DNA of 64,000 bases, from the NCBI GenBank assembly GCA_023055355.1, contig JALJCS010000039.1:3406001-3470000 (forward strand), read 5' to 3'. The position numbers and the translations under genes are program-made. The stretch is from Agelaius tricolor. Its lineage: Eukaryota; Chordata; Aves; Passeriformes; Icteridae. A model generated the notes under the pieces. The model saw only the letters and a list, made by a program, of their open reading frames with translations. It was not told where the DNA came from and searched no databases. This document shows, piece after piece, positions 1 to 11,478 of the stretch (position 1 is the stretch's first letter; each line of letters opens with the position of its first letter).

Positions 1-464
1 CAATCATAGCCCAGTTCCTTGTAGATTGTGTAGATTGTGTAATCCTTTTGTTTTCATTGCTTGTTAGGACTATAAAAAAGAATATTGGTGCTGGGTGACT
101 CAGAGACACCCAGTGTGTGTTAAGTGCAGTATACAGGGCATAAAGAGAAGTAAAAGAGAAGTAGTAGTAATACATAGTGGTAAGTTTGGAAATTAAGATA
201 GCATTAAGAATGAATAACACAAGAAGTAAAAATGTTATTAAAAAGAGTCCACTAGAATGTATTTTAGCACATGAGAAAGATTTGGGAGGAATCCTGGAGG
301 GTAATTTTTCAAAGAAAGGTAATCTGATTAAATACTCTACCCAATGGTAGTAGCCTTGGTATCAGTTAGAAAGTGGTGAAAAGTGACCCCCTAATGGAAC
401 TTTAAATTATCATACATTGTGACAGTTGATGTTATTTTTATGAAAAGAAGAAAAATGAGATCGT

Positions 465-1790
465 GTGATATATGCAGACGTGTTTTTTACCCTGGAGAAT
501 AAACCTGAGTGGCAGAAAGAATGTGGCTTTGATTTGGCCCCACAGGACCCTTTAGTCCTTACTTTGGAAAGAAATAACAGGCAGAAAATAAAGAGATGCT
601 GTTCAGCATGTAGCATAGGGCAGAGATGTTTGAAATTGGCTAAAAAGCATGAGGAAGATTGTGTTCTAGGTGTCCAAGAGTTACAGCCGAGTTACCCCAG
701 GCCAGCTTGGGTACACTCCCCCTCACCCAACCACTCCGCACCCTGAATGAAACCCAAAAGGCAGTGAGGATGAGATGAATAATCCTGGTGCGGGGACAAT
801 TTCAGAGACCCCAGTGACAACACATACAAGGAATAAAACCAAGGAAACTCTGCCTTTAGTCACCCCTTAAGGCAAGCAGTGGGTCGCCAAGGAGAAGCCA
901 TGTGGGTGAACTTCTGCTTTTCTACTAGTGACCTGAAGAGTTGGCAGGAAAAAGTTAAAATTTCTAGAGAAAACCCCAGGAAAGTAGCAAAACAATTTGA
1001 GTTCATAGTCAAGAATCAAGGCCCAGACTGAGGTGATACTGATTTCATGCTGACAGAGCTAAGAAAACCAGCAAAAGAGTTGGTGATAAAGGTAGCCAGA
1101 GCCCATGTGCAGGGACAAATTGCTAGTGGAGCCTGACAAGGTACAGTGGACCAGCTGTTTCCTATTGTAAACCCTTTGTGGGACCCGAATGATGCAGGCA
1201 GCTGTGCAATGTTAGCCAGATAGCAGGAACTAGTCAAATTTGAATTAAAAATGCCATTCCAGAAGCAATAAATTGTTCAGTAATATATAATGTTACACAG
1301 GGACAGCAGGAGTCACCCACTGACTTTGTGAACAGGCTCTGAGCAGCTGCACGGAAACACACAGCCCTGGATCCCTGGTCGGATATGGGAAAGCAGCAGT
1401 TCCTTTCCCTGATGTTTGGGCAATCTAGCCCAGATGCCAGGCAGGAACTTCAGAAGCTGAAAGAGCCTGTAAAGAGAGACTTAAAGGCATTAATGAAAAA
1501 GCATAGAAGGTGTATGATAATAAAGACAGAGAAAAAGAAAAAGAACTCCCTGCAGCCATGGTGGCAGCTCTGGATCAGCTCCAGGGAGAGGACGTGGGCG
1601 GGGATGAAGCAGAGGCAGGGACCAAAATACCAGAGGCAGAGGAGGTTCAAACCAGCCACAGGCCAAGCTGGGGCCAAATCAATGTGCATATTGTAAGAAA
1701 GGACACTGGAAATGCCAGTGCCCAGAGTTAGCAGACACAGTACACAAAACTCTTGTAGCCACTCTAGATGATAAGAAATGACCAAGACTG
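465..1790 (+). pseudogene. gag: ERV gag remnant (matrix, capsid, nucleocapsid)
   Basis: Gag would form the viral core. The 465-746 frame resembles gammaretroviral matrix, with a conserved PEWQKECG-like stretch and an APQDP motif. The region 1290-1500 carries the capsid homology box (QG-x-x-ESPTDFVNRL) followed by a lysine-rich helix. A CAYCKKGHW knuckle lies just upstream of the protease. Stops interrupt the frame, for example directly after the capsid homology box near 1340, and the segments lie in different frames. No intact gag can be read. The family assignment is fairly sure; exact domain edges are not. Confidence 0.75.
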
Positions 1791-2882
1791 GCAGATCTTA
1801 CCCTAGCAGGCCCACTGGTTAAAATACAGCTGAAGAATGAGAAAGAAGTTGAATTTTTAGTAAATAGTGGAGACACATTTTCACTCTTGAATCAAGCATT
1901 GATACCCAAAAGTGAAAACTGTCTTCAAGCAAGAGGAGCCACTGGGCAGCCAGAACAATGCATTCTTCTTAAACTGCTTAAATGTAAAATTGAGAAGAAA
2001 ATGAGAATACATCAGTTTCTTGATTTACCAAACTCACCCAAATCTGCGCTAGGCAGGGATTTGCTGGAAAATTTAGAAGCGACAGTTCAGCTTAAAAAAA
2101 GAAAAATGAAATTTAAGGTCCCTGAAGACAAATTGGTTTTAGCATTAGGACAGACAATTGACACAAGACCAACAAACAATAATAACTCTTTAGAGCAAGT
2201 GTTGAATCAGGTGTACCCAAGAGTAGGGGATACCGATAGGCCAGCAAAATCAAAATGAGCAGACCCTGTAAAAATCGAGCTACAGACAAGAGTTAGGCCA
2301 GCAGTCAGAAAGCAATAGCCTTTAAGATTAGAAGATAGGAAAGGAATACAGGCAACAATCACTAAATTCCTGACATTAGGATTATTGCAAGAATGGGAGT
2401 CCAAATTTAATATTCCTAGATTGGCAATAAAGAAACCTAATGGAACTTAGAAACTAGTGCCAGATTTACAGGCAATTAATGATTTATGCCCGACTACCTT
2501 ACTAGCTAAGCTTTGAGATGATTTAATTTGGTTTCCAGTGATAGATGTGAAAGATGCTTTCTTCTGCCTGCCACTTGCAGAAGTGAAAATATATTTGCTT
2601 TCGAATGGGAGAACCTAGCACAGGCAGGAAAAACCAACTTAGCTGAGCAGGATTACCTCAGGGGTACAAAAACATTCCCAGTTTTTGGGAGTCAGTCGGC
2701 TGAAGAATTAGAGCTATGGCAATCACTGCCTGGGGAAGGAACACTCCTACAGCATGCAGATGATTTGTTAATTGCTACTGACACTACTAAAGAATGTTTT
2801 GAGCGGGCAGTGAAGCTTTTGAATGTTCCTGGACTGAGTGGTTATCGAGTATCTGCACAGAAAGCCCGGCTGGAGCAGCAGC
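1791..2882 (+). pseudogene. pol: ERV protease and truncated reverse transcriptase
   Basis: The frame 1887-2258 covers the flap and C-terminal half of a retroviral protease (GRDLLENL motif) and runs into the linker. The RT fingers region follows near 2390-2560, with LAIKKPNG- and DVKDAFFC-like motifs. In-frame stops occur at the KPNG turn and before DDLIW. The downstream segment around 2750 keeps an ADDLL-like catalytic-loop sequence. Coding resemblance ends near 2880, where an antisense LTR begins, so the thumb, RNase H and integrase are missing. Confidence 0.75.
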
Positions 2883-3458
2883 TGTGGCTGTGCCCCTCCG
2901 AGGGGGCGCTCGCAGTCCCCGGCTTGCCCTGGCACAGCGAGCGGCAGGGACACTCTCCCGCTCCTCGGGAGGCCGCGAGAGCGGCTGAGGCTTTCGCCTG
3001 CTGCGGACGAGACACCGAAGCCATGCTGGTAGGAGAAGGAGAGGGGACTCCAGCTGGGGGCAAAGTCCAGCTTTATTAGAGAGCTCCAAGGAGACCTGCA
3101 ACCCAGGGCATCCAGAGAACTGGAGACAGAGAACTGGGCTGTGCAAGGTGTTTTAAAGGGCAGAGTGAACAGGGGAGGGGATGGCCCATCTGCCAATGGA
3201 ATTCCAGGAGGGCGTGGGGAGCAGGGAAACAGACATGTAGGGGAACCAATGGGAGTAAACCGGGGGAGGGGCCCCGGTGCCTGAGCCTATCACTCGACAC
3301 CCTTGGGAGAAGTTTCAGGAGGGAAGGGATGGGCTGTGGAGTGACAGGCAGGACACAGGGGAGGGGTTGAGGGGATGACAAGGCAGTTTTCAGGGAACCA
3401 GGGAAGGAGGCAGTGAGATTGACATTAAAAAGGAGGGAGGAGGCAACGGGGGCAGAAC
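2883..3458 (-). mobile_element. Antisense LTR (type B), copy 1
   Basis: Read on the minus strand, the segment has LTR order: a U3-like stretch, a TTTAAA box near 3157, an AATAAA poly(A) signal near 3075 and a short U5 ending in CA at 2883. The signals sit at the spacing expected of a retroviral LTR. It interrupts the plus-strand pol at 2882. At 3458 it abuts the end of another minus-strand LTR. The same LTR fused to the same pol position occurs at 34350-34928, so this junction predates the duplication. Confidence 0.6.
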
Positions 3459-4055
3459 TGTTATAAGTTGCAGTGAGGAACCAACCACCGACAAGTGAGT
3501 CCAAATTAAATGTAATTTATTAATTGATAGTGCAAGCGATAATAGGCAAATTACAGCACTGAGTGAAGCCAACAAAAGGGTTGCACCCACCTGGGAGCCC
3601 TGGGTGTAGCCGGGGAGTCACTGCTCCTCCTTCGGCCCACACCACTCCGCAGTTCAGTCCTCCTTTTTATCTGTTGTTGTTGGGTGTCCTTCCAGTGTTC
3701 TCTGCGTCTGTGCCGATAGTTGCTAGGGGGTCTTATTCTGCCTTCTGGTGGTCGTCTGGATGAAGGCTCCCATCCTCTTCCTCGAGGTCTTACAATAGCT
3801 TTGACCATATATAGGCATATAGCTACATATAGTTACACATTTGCTTAGTTAGCCTTTCAACATATTAGCTTCTGACAGTTTGCGGTTTAAGCCTTATGAC
3901 AGTTATTTTGCAATATATTAGCCCATTATATTCATCTTGCAACATATTAGCTGGTTACATCTATCCTTGTGGGGTTTTTTTTATTATTGGCTTTTCCCCC
4001 CTCTTATAGTCTTTTTAGCAACTTGATGAACAAACTAAGACATTAACTCATTACA
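3459..4055 (-). mobile_element. 3' LTR (type A) of a minus-strand ERV
   Basis: This 597-base LTR lies directly downstream of a minus-strand env and its polypurine tract. It starts TGTAATG at 4055 and ends TATAACA at 3459, the usual TG...CA ends. A GATAAAAAG TATA-like box lies near 3665. An AATAAA signal near 3515 precedes a short U5. The element has lost its 5' half, so no target duplication can be checked. Confidence 0.75.
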
Positions 4056-4074
4056 ATTCCCCCCTTTTTCTTTT
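4056..4074 (-). other. Polypurine tract of the minus-strand ERV
   Basis: On the minus strand this is an A/G-only run (AAAAGAAAAAGGGGGG) immediately before the LTR start. This is where plus-strand DNA synthesis is primed in retroviruses. It overlaps the env stop codon by about two bases. Confidence 0.8.
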
Positions 4075-6007
4075 ACCTATTTTGTTCATCAAATCGTCTT
4101 AATGCAAGTTGACTCAAGGTGGCTTCCTCTCCCAATTCTAGATTTTCTACTGGTTCATATTTGGTCTTGATTAAAATGAGATGGGCTGCCTCTAACCTTC
4201 CTTTCACTATCTTAAGTATTGTATTAAATATGCAGGGTCCAAAAGTTAGCCCAAGAATTATCATAATTGCTGGTTCTGCTATTGTAGAGAGTAGGGTGGT
4301 TAACCATGGGGATTGGTTGAACCAATACTCGAACCATCCTTGTTGGGCCTCTCTTTCTCTCTTCCTTTGTGCCAGCCTTTCCCTCAATTCAGCCATTGAG
4401 TCTCGGACCACTCCGGTATGGTCCGCGTAAAAACAACACTCTTCTCTTAGAGCGACACATAGCCCTCCTTGCTGCATGAACAAGAGGTCTAACCCTCGTC
4501 TGTTCTGCAGGGTGACTTCTGAAAGTGAAGAGAGAGATTTTTTGAGGAAGGAAATTGATTTCTCTATTCTCTGTAGGTCCTCATCAATAGTCACCTGTAG
4601 TTGAGAGAGCCCTTGCTGTTGAGTTGCAAGGGCTGAGATACCTGTGGCTGCACCGGTAGCACCTAAACCGAGGAGCATTGCTATGGTTATTCCCGTTATT
4701 ACCTCCCTTTTTTGGATTCAGTCTGGTTCTTCTAAGGGGTGATACATCTCCTCTTCCTTGTGGTACAGGACCTTTGGGACGATTAAAACTTGAATACAAA
4801 AGTCGTTAGCATTATCGAATCTATGAAGGAGTATACAGGGCATTACCCCAGATCACTGGCAAACCCACATTCCTGATGTGGCCGGAATTGCCCATTTATA
4901 GTTCTTACTCTTACTCATAATAAATTTGGTGCAGAAATTGCCCATCCGCCTTGCTGAGGCTGCATTACCGAAACATTTGCCTTGGCCTGTGACCTGACTT
5001 AGGGTAGTTCCTCTCCGGGGAGTGTCCCACCTGCACTGGTGTGGATTCTCTGTTGTTGAGTAGTTAAAGGGGTTATTAAGGGTGATACCTTCATAAAAGG
5101 GGGGCTTCACATCATAACATAGCCAGCATGATTTCCTAAGGTTTGGGTTAGATTGATTCAGTGATAAAAAGGTAGCATTTAATACACTAAGAAACGGATC
5201 GTAAAAAGCTGAAGTCTCTAAGGGATTATTAAAAGTAACGTTGTGACTAGCCGTGGCTCCCTTTTTGGGCCCACCTGCTGTAAGAATTGGATTGGGTCCA
5301 ATTGGTCAGGGTATCGATGGTAAAAGTCGGACAATTTGTATGTTCACCCAAATATCGCGAAAGGTGCGACCAAATACTGACCATACTCTTCCCGTGGCCC
5401 AACTCTTATGGGTTGGTTGCAGAATTGTCATGGTATAACCCGTGCAAGTGTGCTTTCTCCCATCCCGGGACGTATGTATCTGTTTGCTACTATCGAACAG
5501 TGGTTCGCGACAGCCACGGGGAGCGTACTTGACTTGCAGGAACTTATCAGGTTGCTGTGGTTGCCATCTATTACTTGTTACAATGGTCTCACAACCCTAA
5601 TATCCGCAGTACCTGTACCCAGGATAATTATAGTAACTTTTGCCTGGGTTAGAAGCAGGACACCAATAAGTTTGGTGCCGTGCTTGTTCTCCAAAATGAG
5701 GAAACCCCAGTCATAGGGGAAAAATGTCCTTTAATCTAAATTCAAAAGATGGGTCGGTTGATGTAATAGTTTCTTTGATAACAATTTTGTCTGAAAGGTG
5801 GCGTAGAACCCACTTAAATGGCTGGTACGGGTAGTATTCTGAATCAGTCTGCCCTCTGCTGATTAATCTGGAAAATAAGATCACATAGAGGTACCATTGC
5901 CACTTGGTTCTCATTATTGTAAGATTCCTTGAGAGTTGCTGATCTGATTGATGATTGGCTGCTTTTTCTAAAAAACACTGGGATATACAGGTTGTGGGAG
6001 CGTTCAA
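4073..6007 (-). pseudogene. env: ERV env remnant, gamma type
   Basis: Three minus-strand pieces belong to one envelope gene. 5711-6007 holds the N-terminus with a hydrophobic leader and a PYQPFKW stretch typical of avian gamma-type surface subunits. 4853-5110 is an internal surface-subunit piece. 4073-4678 is a 201-residue open transmembrane subunit. The last piece has the heptad-repeat helix, a QNRRGLD segment, a C-x6-CC disulphide motif, and a membrane anchor near its C-terminus. The pieces lie in different frames, so the gene as a whole is broken. Gag and pol for this provirus are absent from the window. Confidence 0.85.
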
Positions 6008-6110
6008 GAATCCAGTCCTGCAAACAAAACCCTTAGATTTAAGTGAATCTCGTATCTGCTTGAATTAGATGTTCTCCTCCCCCCTCTATATTTCTAGTTA
6101 CTTATTCCTA
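6008..6110. other. Short spacer between env remnant and solo LTR
   Basis: About 100 bases of A/T- and pyrimidine-rich sequence upstream of env on the minus strand. It may be the splice-acceptor region of the ERV. No gene is seen. Confidence 0.3.
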
Positions 6111-6502
6111 TGTTCCCTATCGCAGACATCTTTCATGAAAAATCCTTTCTTAGGATTTTTCTTTGTGAGAAGCTGCAGTTTCATCAACCAAAAGTAAACA
6201 ATGGTTTACTGCTGCTGTGGAATGCAACAGGTAGACCTGGGATTGGTCTCCTGTGGATGTTTGGATTTCCTGACCACTCATGGCAGAGCTGGCTCTTGCT
6301 CTGTCTGAGACACAGATCTTTGTTATTCATTCTTGTCTATTCTTAGCTTAGCTAGCTTCTGAAGAAGCCTTTTCCTTTCTATTTCTTTTTAGTATAGTCT
6401 TAATGTAACATATATCATAAAATAATAAATCAACCCTTCTGATCATGGAGTCAACATTCTCGTCTCTTCTTCATCCTGAAAACCCTTGTGACCACAGTCA
6501 CA
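6111..6502 (+). mobile_element. Solo LTR, family X, copy 1
   Basis: First of six members of one LTR family in this window. The others start at 44395, 44933 (inverted), 45546 (partial), 47639 and 50553. Shared marks are a GCTGCTGTGGAATGCAACAG core, a CCAAT-type box, an AT-rich TATA-like run and AATAAATCAA near the 3' end. The right end is clear (GTCACA at 6502). The left end is altered and I find no target duplication here, so the start is approximate. Confidence 0.75.
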
Positions 6503-7899
6503 TGGAGTTGCTGGGACGCGGGAGCGCGACCGTCCCAGCGGCCGCAGCGCTGTCAGGCAATGCCTGCACGCTGGGCGCGCTTCCGGTGGCTCTGGTCTCC
6601 CCAGAAGCGGGGAATCAGGCAGACCCTGCCTCAGACCCAGTCAGAAACCCAACCAAGTGAGACCAGAGGCAGGGGCCCCTTCCTGTCCCTCTGGGGCACG
6701 GCTGCAAAACAGCCGCTGTGTCTTCCTGCGCCTGTGTCTGGGCTGTGCTGAGCCCAGAGCCGGCCAGCTTGTGCTCTGCTGTGCCAAGAGCGTTCTGGGC
6801 AGGCAGGCAAAAGTGCTGCGTGCACAGTGGGGAAGGGGCTCATGAGAGCCTCCTATGGGAACAGGGCTCCGCTCCCTGGCTGGGAACAGCCTGGTTTTGC
6901 TGCCGTGAGCGCAGGCAGGAGTTCAGGCACTTGAATGGGCAGCGGACACCTATTGTTTCTAGGGGGCCTGGGGCTGCGCGCCACAAGGGACACGAGGAAA
7001 CAGACTCAGGAGAAGGAAGGTGAGCTCGATCTGTGCAGTGCCTGTGCTACAAGGTGCAGAAGTAATTCAGCCTTGCCAGGGTTTCCTAAGTGTGTGTTGG
7101 TGTTGGCCGGGAAATGCACATATTTGGGGAAATGGAGACATTTGGGGAAATGCCTTTGGAAGAGAGGGGCTTGCTTCTCAAGCAAAGTGCTTCCCCAGGA
7201 GCCCCCAGTGAGGTAGGTGCAGGCTGTCTCCCTTTGGCTCCCTGCCCCCCTTTCGTCCTTGAGGCCCCTTGCACTTGGCAGAGGGGCGTGGGAAGGGAGA
7301 AGGCTGTGAGGAGCAGCTTTGGCATCTGCCTGGGTCTGCAGAGACCAAGCCAAGCACCAGTGGCGGCAGGGTGTGTCCCGCCCCTTTCAGCACGGGAAAG
7401 AGAGGGATGATCTCTGTCCAGCCGAGAGCCCCAAATGCCTCTCAGAGAGCTGTGAATTCAAAGGCCTTTATGCACACATTGATGCCATCTTCCCTATCTG
7501 CTGTGTTTGAACTCTTGGCAAGAGGCGTTTGCCTCTTGCTTGCTGGAAGCTGCTCTGCTCCAGGGCCGGCACCGAGCTGGGCTGTGTGGGCACCATGGAG
7601 AGTCCTTCCCCGAGCACTTGGCAGGTCGTGGTGTTTCCAGGGCTGTGTTAGACACTCGGGGCAATGGATTCCTTCCAAGCGGGGGCACCTAGGGTGGGGA
7701 GGGGGTGGCCCTGGGGCACGTGGCAGCATGTCCCTTTGTGACACGGAGCAGCGGGGTGACTGTGGAACCGAAAGGGACAGCGTGTCTGAGCAGCCCTTTG
7801 TGACACACGCTGACATAGGGGCTGGCACGGTGCAGCCACGCCACAGTGCTCGGTGCACGCAACGGGACAGGAGGTGACAGAGCGGTGCTGTGAGGTGTC
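6503..7899. other. No gene recognised; short LTR fragment at left edge
   Basis: The first 50 bases (to about 6550) match the terminal part of the LTR family Y copy at 42760-43343, sharing GCGACCGTCCCAGCGGCC. The rest is moderately GC-rich with no convincing coding frame. Two CCCTTTGTGACAC motifs near 7732 and 7795 resemble motifs upstream of the second MROH gene near 29205-29280. This suggests duplicated MROH 5' flank. Confidence 0.35.
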
Positions 7900-8245
7900 C
7901 CCACACAGCCGGCTCGTTGGTTGCTGACCCGGAGCTCTTCCGAGGCGTTCCTCCTGTGGCTGGCCTCACAGCCAGACCTCGGGATTCGGTGACTTGGAGC
8001 TCTTCCGAGTCATCTCCCATCCCTGCGGCCGGTGCCCTCGTGGCCAGGCCGTGGGACTTGGTGACCCCCATCATTCACCAGGTGTCTCCTGTCATTGTGA
8101 CAGGAGACCTCGAGTGCAGGAATTGCTGTCCTGTAGCCTTCCTGAGGCTCCTCTGTTGCAGGTGCCCGCAAGGCACAACTGCAGCATTCGCTGACTCTGG
8201 CCTTGGCCGAGGCATTTGAAAGTGCCCTCGAGGTCAGAGAGCGGG
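7900..8245 (+). repeat. Diverged tandem array upstream of MROH copy 1
   Basis: Degenerate units of about 57-73 bases, each built around GTGCCCTCGAGGCCAGA and, further on, GACTTGGAGCTCTTCCGAG. Unit starts are visible near 7963, 8031, 8104, 8161 and 8222. The last unit runs directly into the MROH start codon at 8246. A homologous array precedes the inverted paralogue (28689-29075), so it belongs to the gene unit and may be 5' UTR or promoter. Confidence 0.6.
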
Positions 8246-11200
8246 ATGGCGGGCAGAGTGCTCAGCCTGTTCAAGGGGCTGCGGGGCAAGAAAAGCAAAG
8301 GCCCTGCAGCTGCCCCAGCGCAGCAGCCTGCAGAGCCGGAGCAGTTGCAGCCGCTGCAGGACGGTGAGTGGCAGAGCCGGGCCGCAGGGCCGGTGCCTGC
8401 AGCCGGCCTGGCCCCATGCCATGCCATGCCATGCCATGCCATGCCATCCCATCCCATCCCATCCCATCCCATCCCATCCCATCCCATCCCATCCCATCTC
8501 ATCCCGTCCCATGCCATCCCATGCCATGCCATCCCATCCCATCCCATCCCATCCCATCCCATCCCATCCCATCCCATCCCATCCCATCCCATCCCATCCC
8601 ATCCCATCCCATCCCATCCCTGTCCTGTCCATGGATAGGACAGAAGCTGGGCTGGAGCACCTGGCAGCCGTGCTCCATCCCCCGGGGCATCCTGAGGCTC
8701 TCCCTGCCTGGGCGGTGCAGGGCTGGGCTGTGTTCTCTGGCCTCTCCCGCAGCCCCTCAGCTCTGGCTGTGCTTGCTCTTTGCCAGATGCAGCCAAGGAC
8801 CCGACAGAGGAACAGGAAGCTGCCCGTGGCCGCTTCGGCAGAACGGCGCAGGTACCTGCAGCCATCCCCACCTGGGCTGGGCCTGCTGGCACTGCTCAGC
8901 CAAGCAGCAGGCTTGGAGCGCTCCATGGATTCTCCCTCCCTTGCTGCCCTTCTCCTGCGGACCCTCTGTGAATTCATCACGTGCCTTTGGCAGGAAGAGA
9001 CCGCCGGTGCGGGCACGGGCACCTTGGAGAACCTTCCGTTCCTCGATGCCGAGACCGGTGCTGCCATGCTGGATTTGCTTGTGGAGAAGGGTGTCTCCAA
9101 TCCAGCGCGAGTAAGCAGCCTGGGGCAAGGGCTCATTGGCCCCAGCAGTGGTGCGGCGCCTCGAGCCGGCTCTGCCGGCCTCCCTCGGCCTTTGAGGCCC
9201 GGCCCGATGCGTTTGGAAGGGGAGCACTTCTCAGGGGAAGTTGCTGCTCTGGCACCTCTGCCAGTCTGCCCGTGCCTTCTGCAGGTGCCCGCCATGGTGA
9301 GGTACATCCACCAGTGGCTCACGGCCAATGAGGCTGCTGGGCACAGGCTGGACAAGGCCCTTCTGGAGCTGACCGAGGAATACCCCAGTGACGTGCTGAT
9401 CACCCTCTTGCGCTGGGCCCCATCGTGTGACAGGTGGGGCAGCCCCACGTGCCTTGAGGGCTTGGGCTTCACCGGCCCGTCACCCTGTAGAGCCTGTCCC
9501 TGCTGACTGCCAGACAGGCAGGGAGTTGCAGGATCCTCCGGCTCCTCTGCTTTCCAGTGCTGCCATGGCAGCTCCTGAGCCTGGTGCCATGCTCCCTCCC
9601 TGCCCCTCGGGGCCCCTGTACCCATGTGGGCTGGCTGGCCGCTGCCGGCCAGGGGCAGTGGGCAGAGGCAGGGCTCAGGCCAGCGCAGGCCCCTGCAGCT
9701 GCCCAGGCCACGGCGCTGTGGCCGAGACAGCCCTGACACAGAGCTCTGACCCCACAGAGCTGCTGCCACCATGTGGGCAACCATCATGTCCTCGAGCAGG
9801 ACTGCGGAGCCGGCGCTGCAGCTACTCCTCGATGTGCTGAGCGCCTGGCCAGTGAGCAGCGTGTCCACCTCCGATGGGGACGACGCAGGAGTCTTTGCCC
9901 TGGCTGTGAGTTTCTGGAGCTGGCCTTTGCCAGCCCCTAGGCCAGCACTCCAGCAGCCAGCTCTCTGTCCTCCCGCCAGCTGCATCCTTCTGCCTCAGAG
10001 ACCGTGCTGAATCCTGCCTTAGGGGCAGGCTTCAGGGGCACCAGGCCGGCTGTTTCCCCCCCTTGTCTCCCCCAGCCTCTCCCTCGCATGCTCGGGCCCT
10101 GCCACGTGCATGTCTTGGCCACTGAGCCTTGTCTCTGGCTCTTTTATTTCTTGCAGGCAACCGTGGCGCTGTGGAGAGTCTTCAATCTGGCCTGGCGCTC
10201 GCCTGTCGTGCTGGAGTATTTCCCCAGTCTCTTTCTGAGTCTGCTCTTCCAAGCGTACATCAGCATGCAGGAGATGCCAGAAGAGGTGGAGACCTTCTGG
10301 AAGGGATGCCAGGAGCAACACGGCCTCTCCGCCAAGCCCAACAGGTGCTCCATGCCAGTCCTCCCAGCCTCCCCATGCCTCCCATGCCTCCCATGCCCCC
10401 AGGGCAGGAGCCAGGGCTCCCAGCGTGACCTGGCCTTTGCTTTGCACACAGCTTTGCCCTGCAGACCCTGAAGGCCCTGCTCTGCCAAATGCGCTATGAG
10501 CACGCGGTGCTGTCCATGGAACGCAAGCGCGCCTGGGACACGCTGCTCTGTGCCGACACCCACCACTGCGCAGTGGGTCTGCTGGCCAGGTGAGACCTCG
10601 TTCTCCCCACCGCCCCTCTCCTTTGTGCCCGCAACGCCCCACACAGTCCCCGTGGTCATGGGCGGCAGGGCCTTGTCACCGAGGGAGGGATGAGCAGACT
10701 GGAAAAGGCCGGCACAGGAGGGTGCCCGGGAATGGCCGCCTCCCAAAGCGCCCCCGGGGTGCTCGGGAGCAGACCAGAGCTCTGCCAGTCAGCCCTGGGA
10801 GAGCTTTGCCCGCCCGGCCCAGGAGCAATGGTGCCTTTTTCTCCTTGCCAGGGAGATGCGCCATGTCTCCATCATCTGGTGTTGCGACATGGCATCCCGC
10901 CTCTTTGACCTGCTCAGCCAAGGCATTTCAGACTGGGAACTGCCCGCCCTGGCCTTCCTGGTGGAGGTGAGCCCCGTGGCCAGCGCTGCCTGGCTGAGCT
11001 GCCTCCCAGCCCTCTGCCCTCTCGTAGCCGCAGCTGCCTGGGACGCTGCACCAAGCCCTTTGCTGCTGCCTTGGCTCGGCCCTGTGCCCTTCTGAGCTCC
11101 TGCCAGCTGGGCACCTCTGTGCCTGCTCTGTGCCTTTCAGGTCCTGGATTGCCTGGACTTGAGCCAATGTGGTGAAAAAGTCCTGGAGATCTTGACAAGG

Positions 11201-11435
11201 CACCTGCAGAGCGAGTCCAGGCAGATGCGTCGCGTGGCGCTGCGAGGCCTCGTGGGGCTCACCTCGATGGTGAGAAGGAGGTAGCAGCTGAAGCTGTGCT
11301 GCCAGCGTGGGGCTGGGGCAAGCAGCCCCTTGGGCTTAGCTGGGCTTTGGCAGCTGTGCCAGCTGCTCCCAGCTCTCCAGGGTCGCTGTTCAGGTGCCTG
11401 AGTGCTTCGGGACAGGCCTTTGGCCTCTGAGCCCT

Positions 11436-11478
<43 letters not shown>

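Larger units (their letters stand above)
1..2882 (+). mobile_element. Gamma-type endogenous retrovirus remnant, copy 1 (gag-pro-pol)
   Basis: An old provirus lying gag, protease, reverse transcriptase on the plus strand. A matrix-like segment lies near 465-746, the capsid major homology region near 1290-1380, a single CCHC zinc knuckle near 1680-1725 and protease near 1795-1880. The start of reverse transcriptase is near 2390-2850. One zinc knuckle and a fused-looking protease fit a gammaretrovirus-like (class I) ERV. Every gene is interrupted by stops or frameshifts, and the protease active-site triplet reads NSG instead of DTG. The element has no 5' LTR inside the window and its pol is cut at 2883 by an antisense LTR. 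An almost identical copy is at 31461-34349. Confidence 0.85.

Noticed and set aside
6445..8200. Several 60-200 codon frames on both strands
   Set aside because: No motif, no splice consistency and mutually overlapping; treated as MROH 5' flank.
8413..8620. Possible CRISPR-like array
   Set aside because: A 5-bp simple repeat without spacers, in a vertebrate genome.
8234..9985. A 583-codon open frame on the minus strand and matching long plus-strand frames
   Set aside because: Produced by the pentamer microsatellite and the GC-rich MROH introns. The true coding frame is the spliced plus-strand MROH model.
11436..11476. Polyglutamine tract encoded by CAG repeats
   Set aside because: The repeat lies between the splice sites of exons 9 and 10 and is not in the spliced frame.
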